The notes under the pieces are model-generated. The model was not told the DNA's origin. It saw only the letters and a program-made list of their open reading frames with translations, and searched no databases. Positions 6,597-6,869 of a stretch of DNA of 6,869 bases are shown one piece after another. Made by a program: the position numbers and the translations under genes. The stretch spans positions 1-6,869 of the forward strand of contig WBUV01000174.1 of the NCBI GenBank assembly GCA_008933525.1. The letters are read 5' to 3'. How positions within the stretch are numbered: the first letter of the stretch is position 1; the number at the start of each line of letters is the position of its first letter. The DNA is from Bacteroidales bacterium (GTDB taxonomy: Bacteria; Bacteroidota; Bacteroidia; Bacteroidales; Tenuifilaceae).

Positions 6597-6869
6597 ATGC
6601 ACGATATGAAGACCATTGGTATAATTGGCGGTTCAGGGCTCGATAAACCTGAAATATTACAAAATGCAAAGGAGGTTGAAGTCGTTACCCCATACGGAAA
6701 CCCTTCATCTACTCTCAAAATTGGGAATATAGGCAATTGTAAAGTTGTTTTACTATCGCGTCACGGATATAGCCACCAGTATAGTCCAACCGAGGTTAAC
6801 TACAGGGCCAATATTTATGCTATGAAAGAGCAGAATGTTGATGCAATTATTGCCACAACTGCCTGCGGC
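6597..6869 (+). CDS. mtnP: S-methyl-5'-thioadenosine phosphorylase, 5' part, cut by window edge
   Basis: The 91 visible codons encode the N-terminal third of a purine nucleoside phosphorylase family 2 (MTAP) enzyme, which splits MTA with phosphate into adenine and 5-methylthioribose-1-phosphate. Landmarks are IGIIGGSGL (phosphate-binding loop), VTPYGNPSS, LLSRHGYSHQYSPTEVNYRANI with the family RHG and H..P signature, and IIATTACG, which is like the MTAP form rather than the TNAAG form of guanosine/inosine phosphorylases. The start may be ATG 6597 (MHDMKTIG) or ATG 6606 (MKTIG); 6597 fits the one-base spacing to the previous stop, while 6606 fits the usual family N-terminus. Its product is the MtnA substrate. 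The frame is open to the right edge. Confidence 0.92.
   Translation, partial: MHDMKTIGIIGGSGLDKPEILQNAKEVEVVTPYGNPSSTLKIGNIGNCKVVLLSRHGYSHQYSPTEVNYRANIYAMKEQNVDAIIATTACG

Overview
The window looks like chromosomal DNA from a member of the Bacteroidota, probably an anaerobic Bacteroidales-type organism. The signs are AT-rich intergenic DNA, start sites with no Shine-Dalgarno sequence, matches to the TAnnTTTG -7 promoter box, short signal peptides ending in A-Q, a lipoprotein, a carboxypeptidase-regulatory-like (transthyretin-fold) exported protein, and a class I iron-sulfur fumarase. No phage, plasmid, CRISPR, rRNA or tRNA is visible. The order-level placement is inference.

Left part (1-1339), minus strand: two envelope genes. 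One is the 5' part of an exported CarboxypepD_reg-like protein that starts at a TTG and runs off the left edge. The other is a 239-residue lipoprotein that resembles the LolA-like fold. Each has a possible TAnnTTTG box upstream.

Middle part (1549-4396), plus strand: three closely spaced genes (gaps of 7 and 18 bases) that probably form one transcript. They encode a small ArsC/Spx-family thiol protein, a secreted protein with two CAP (SCP/PR1) domains, and a full-length class I fumarate hydratase with all three cluster cysteines. The second CAP domain aligns to the first without gaps at an offset of 132 residues but has lost both pocket histidines.

Intergenic part (4397-4879): no gene is seen. 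It holds a short REP-like hairpin, a perfect 11-bp hairpin, and a long nested imperfect inverted repeat that together look like dispersed non-coding repeat elements. A clean TAnnTTTG box lies just before the next gene and leaves too little leader for a riboswitch.

Right part (4880-6869), plus strand: a tight cluster for methylthioadenosine (MTA) salvage: mtnA, a class II aldolase-family gene, and the 5' end of mtnP, with gaps of 3 and 1 bases. MtnP would phosphorolyse MTA to methylthioribose-1-phosphate, MtnA would isomerise it to methylthioribulose-1-phosphate, and the class II aldolase-family protein would cleave or dehydrate that product. In this sequence the aldolase gene has an in-frame TGA at 6482-6484. 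The same frame continues past it for 36 recognisable codons that carry the third metal-ligand histidine. The gene is therefore a point-mutated pseudogene, is recoded, or contains a sequence error. This is the most notable anomaly in the window. I see no convincing wholly new system.
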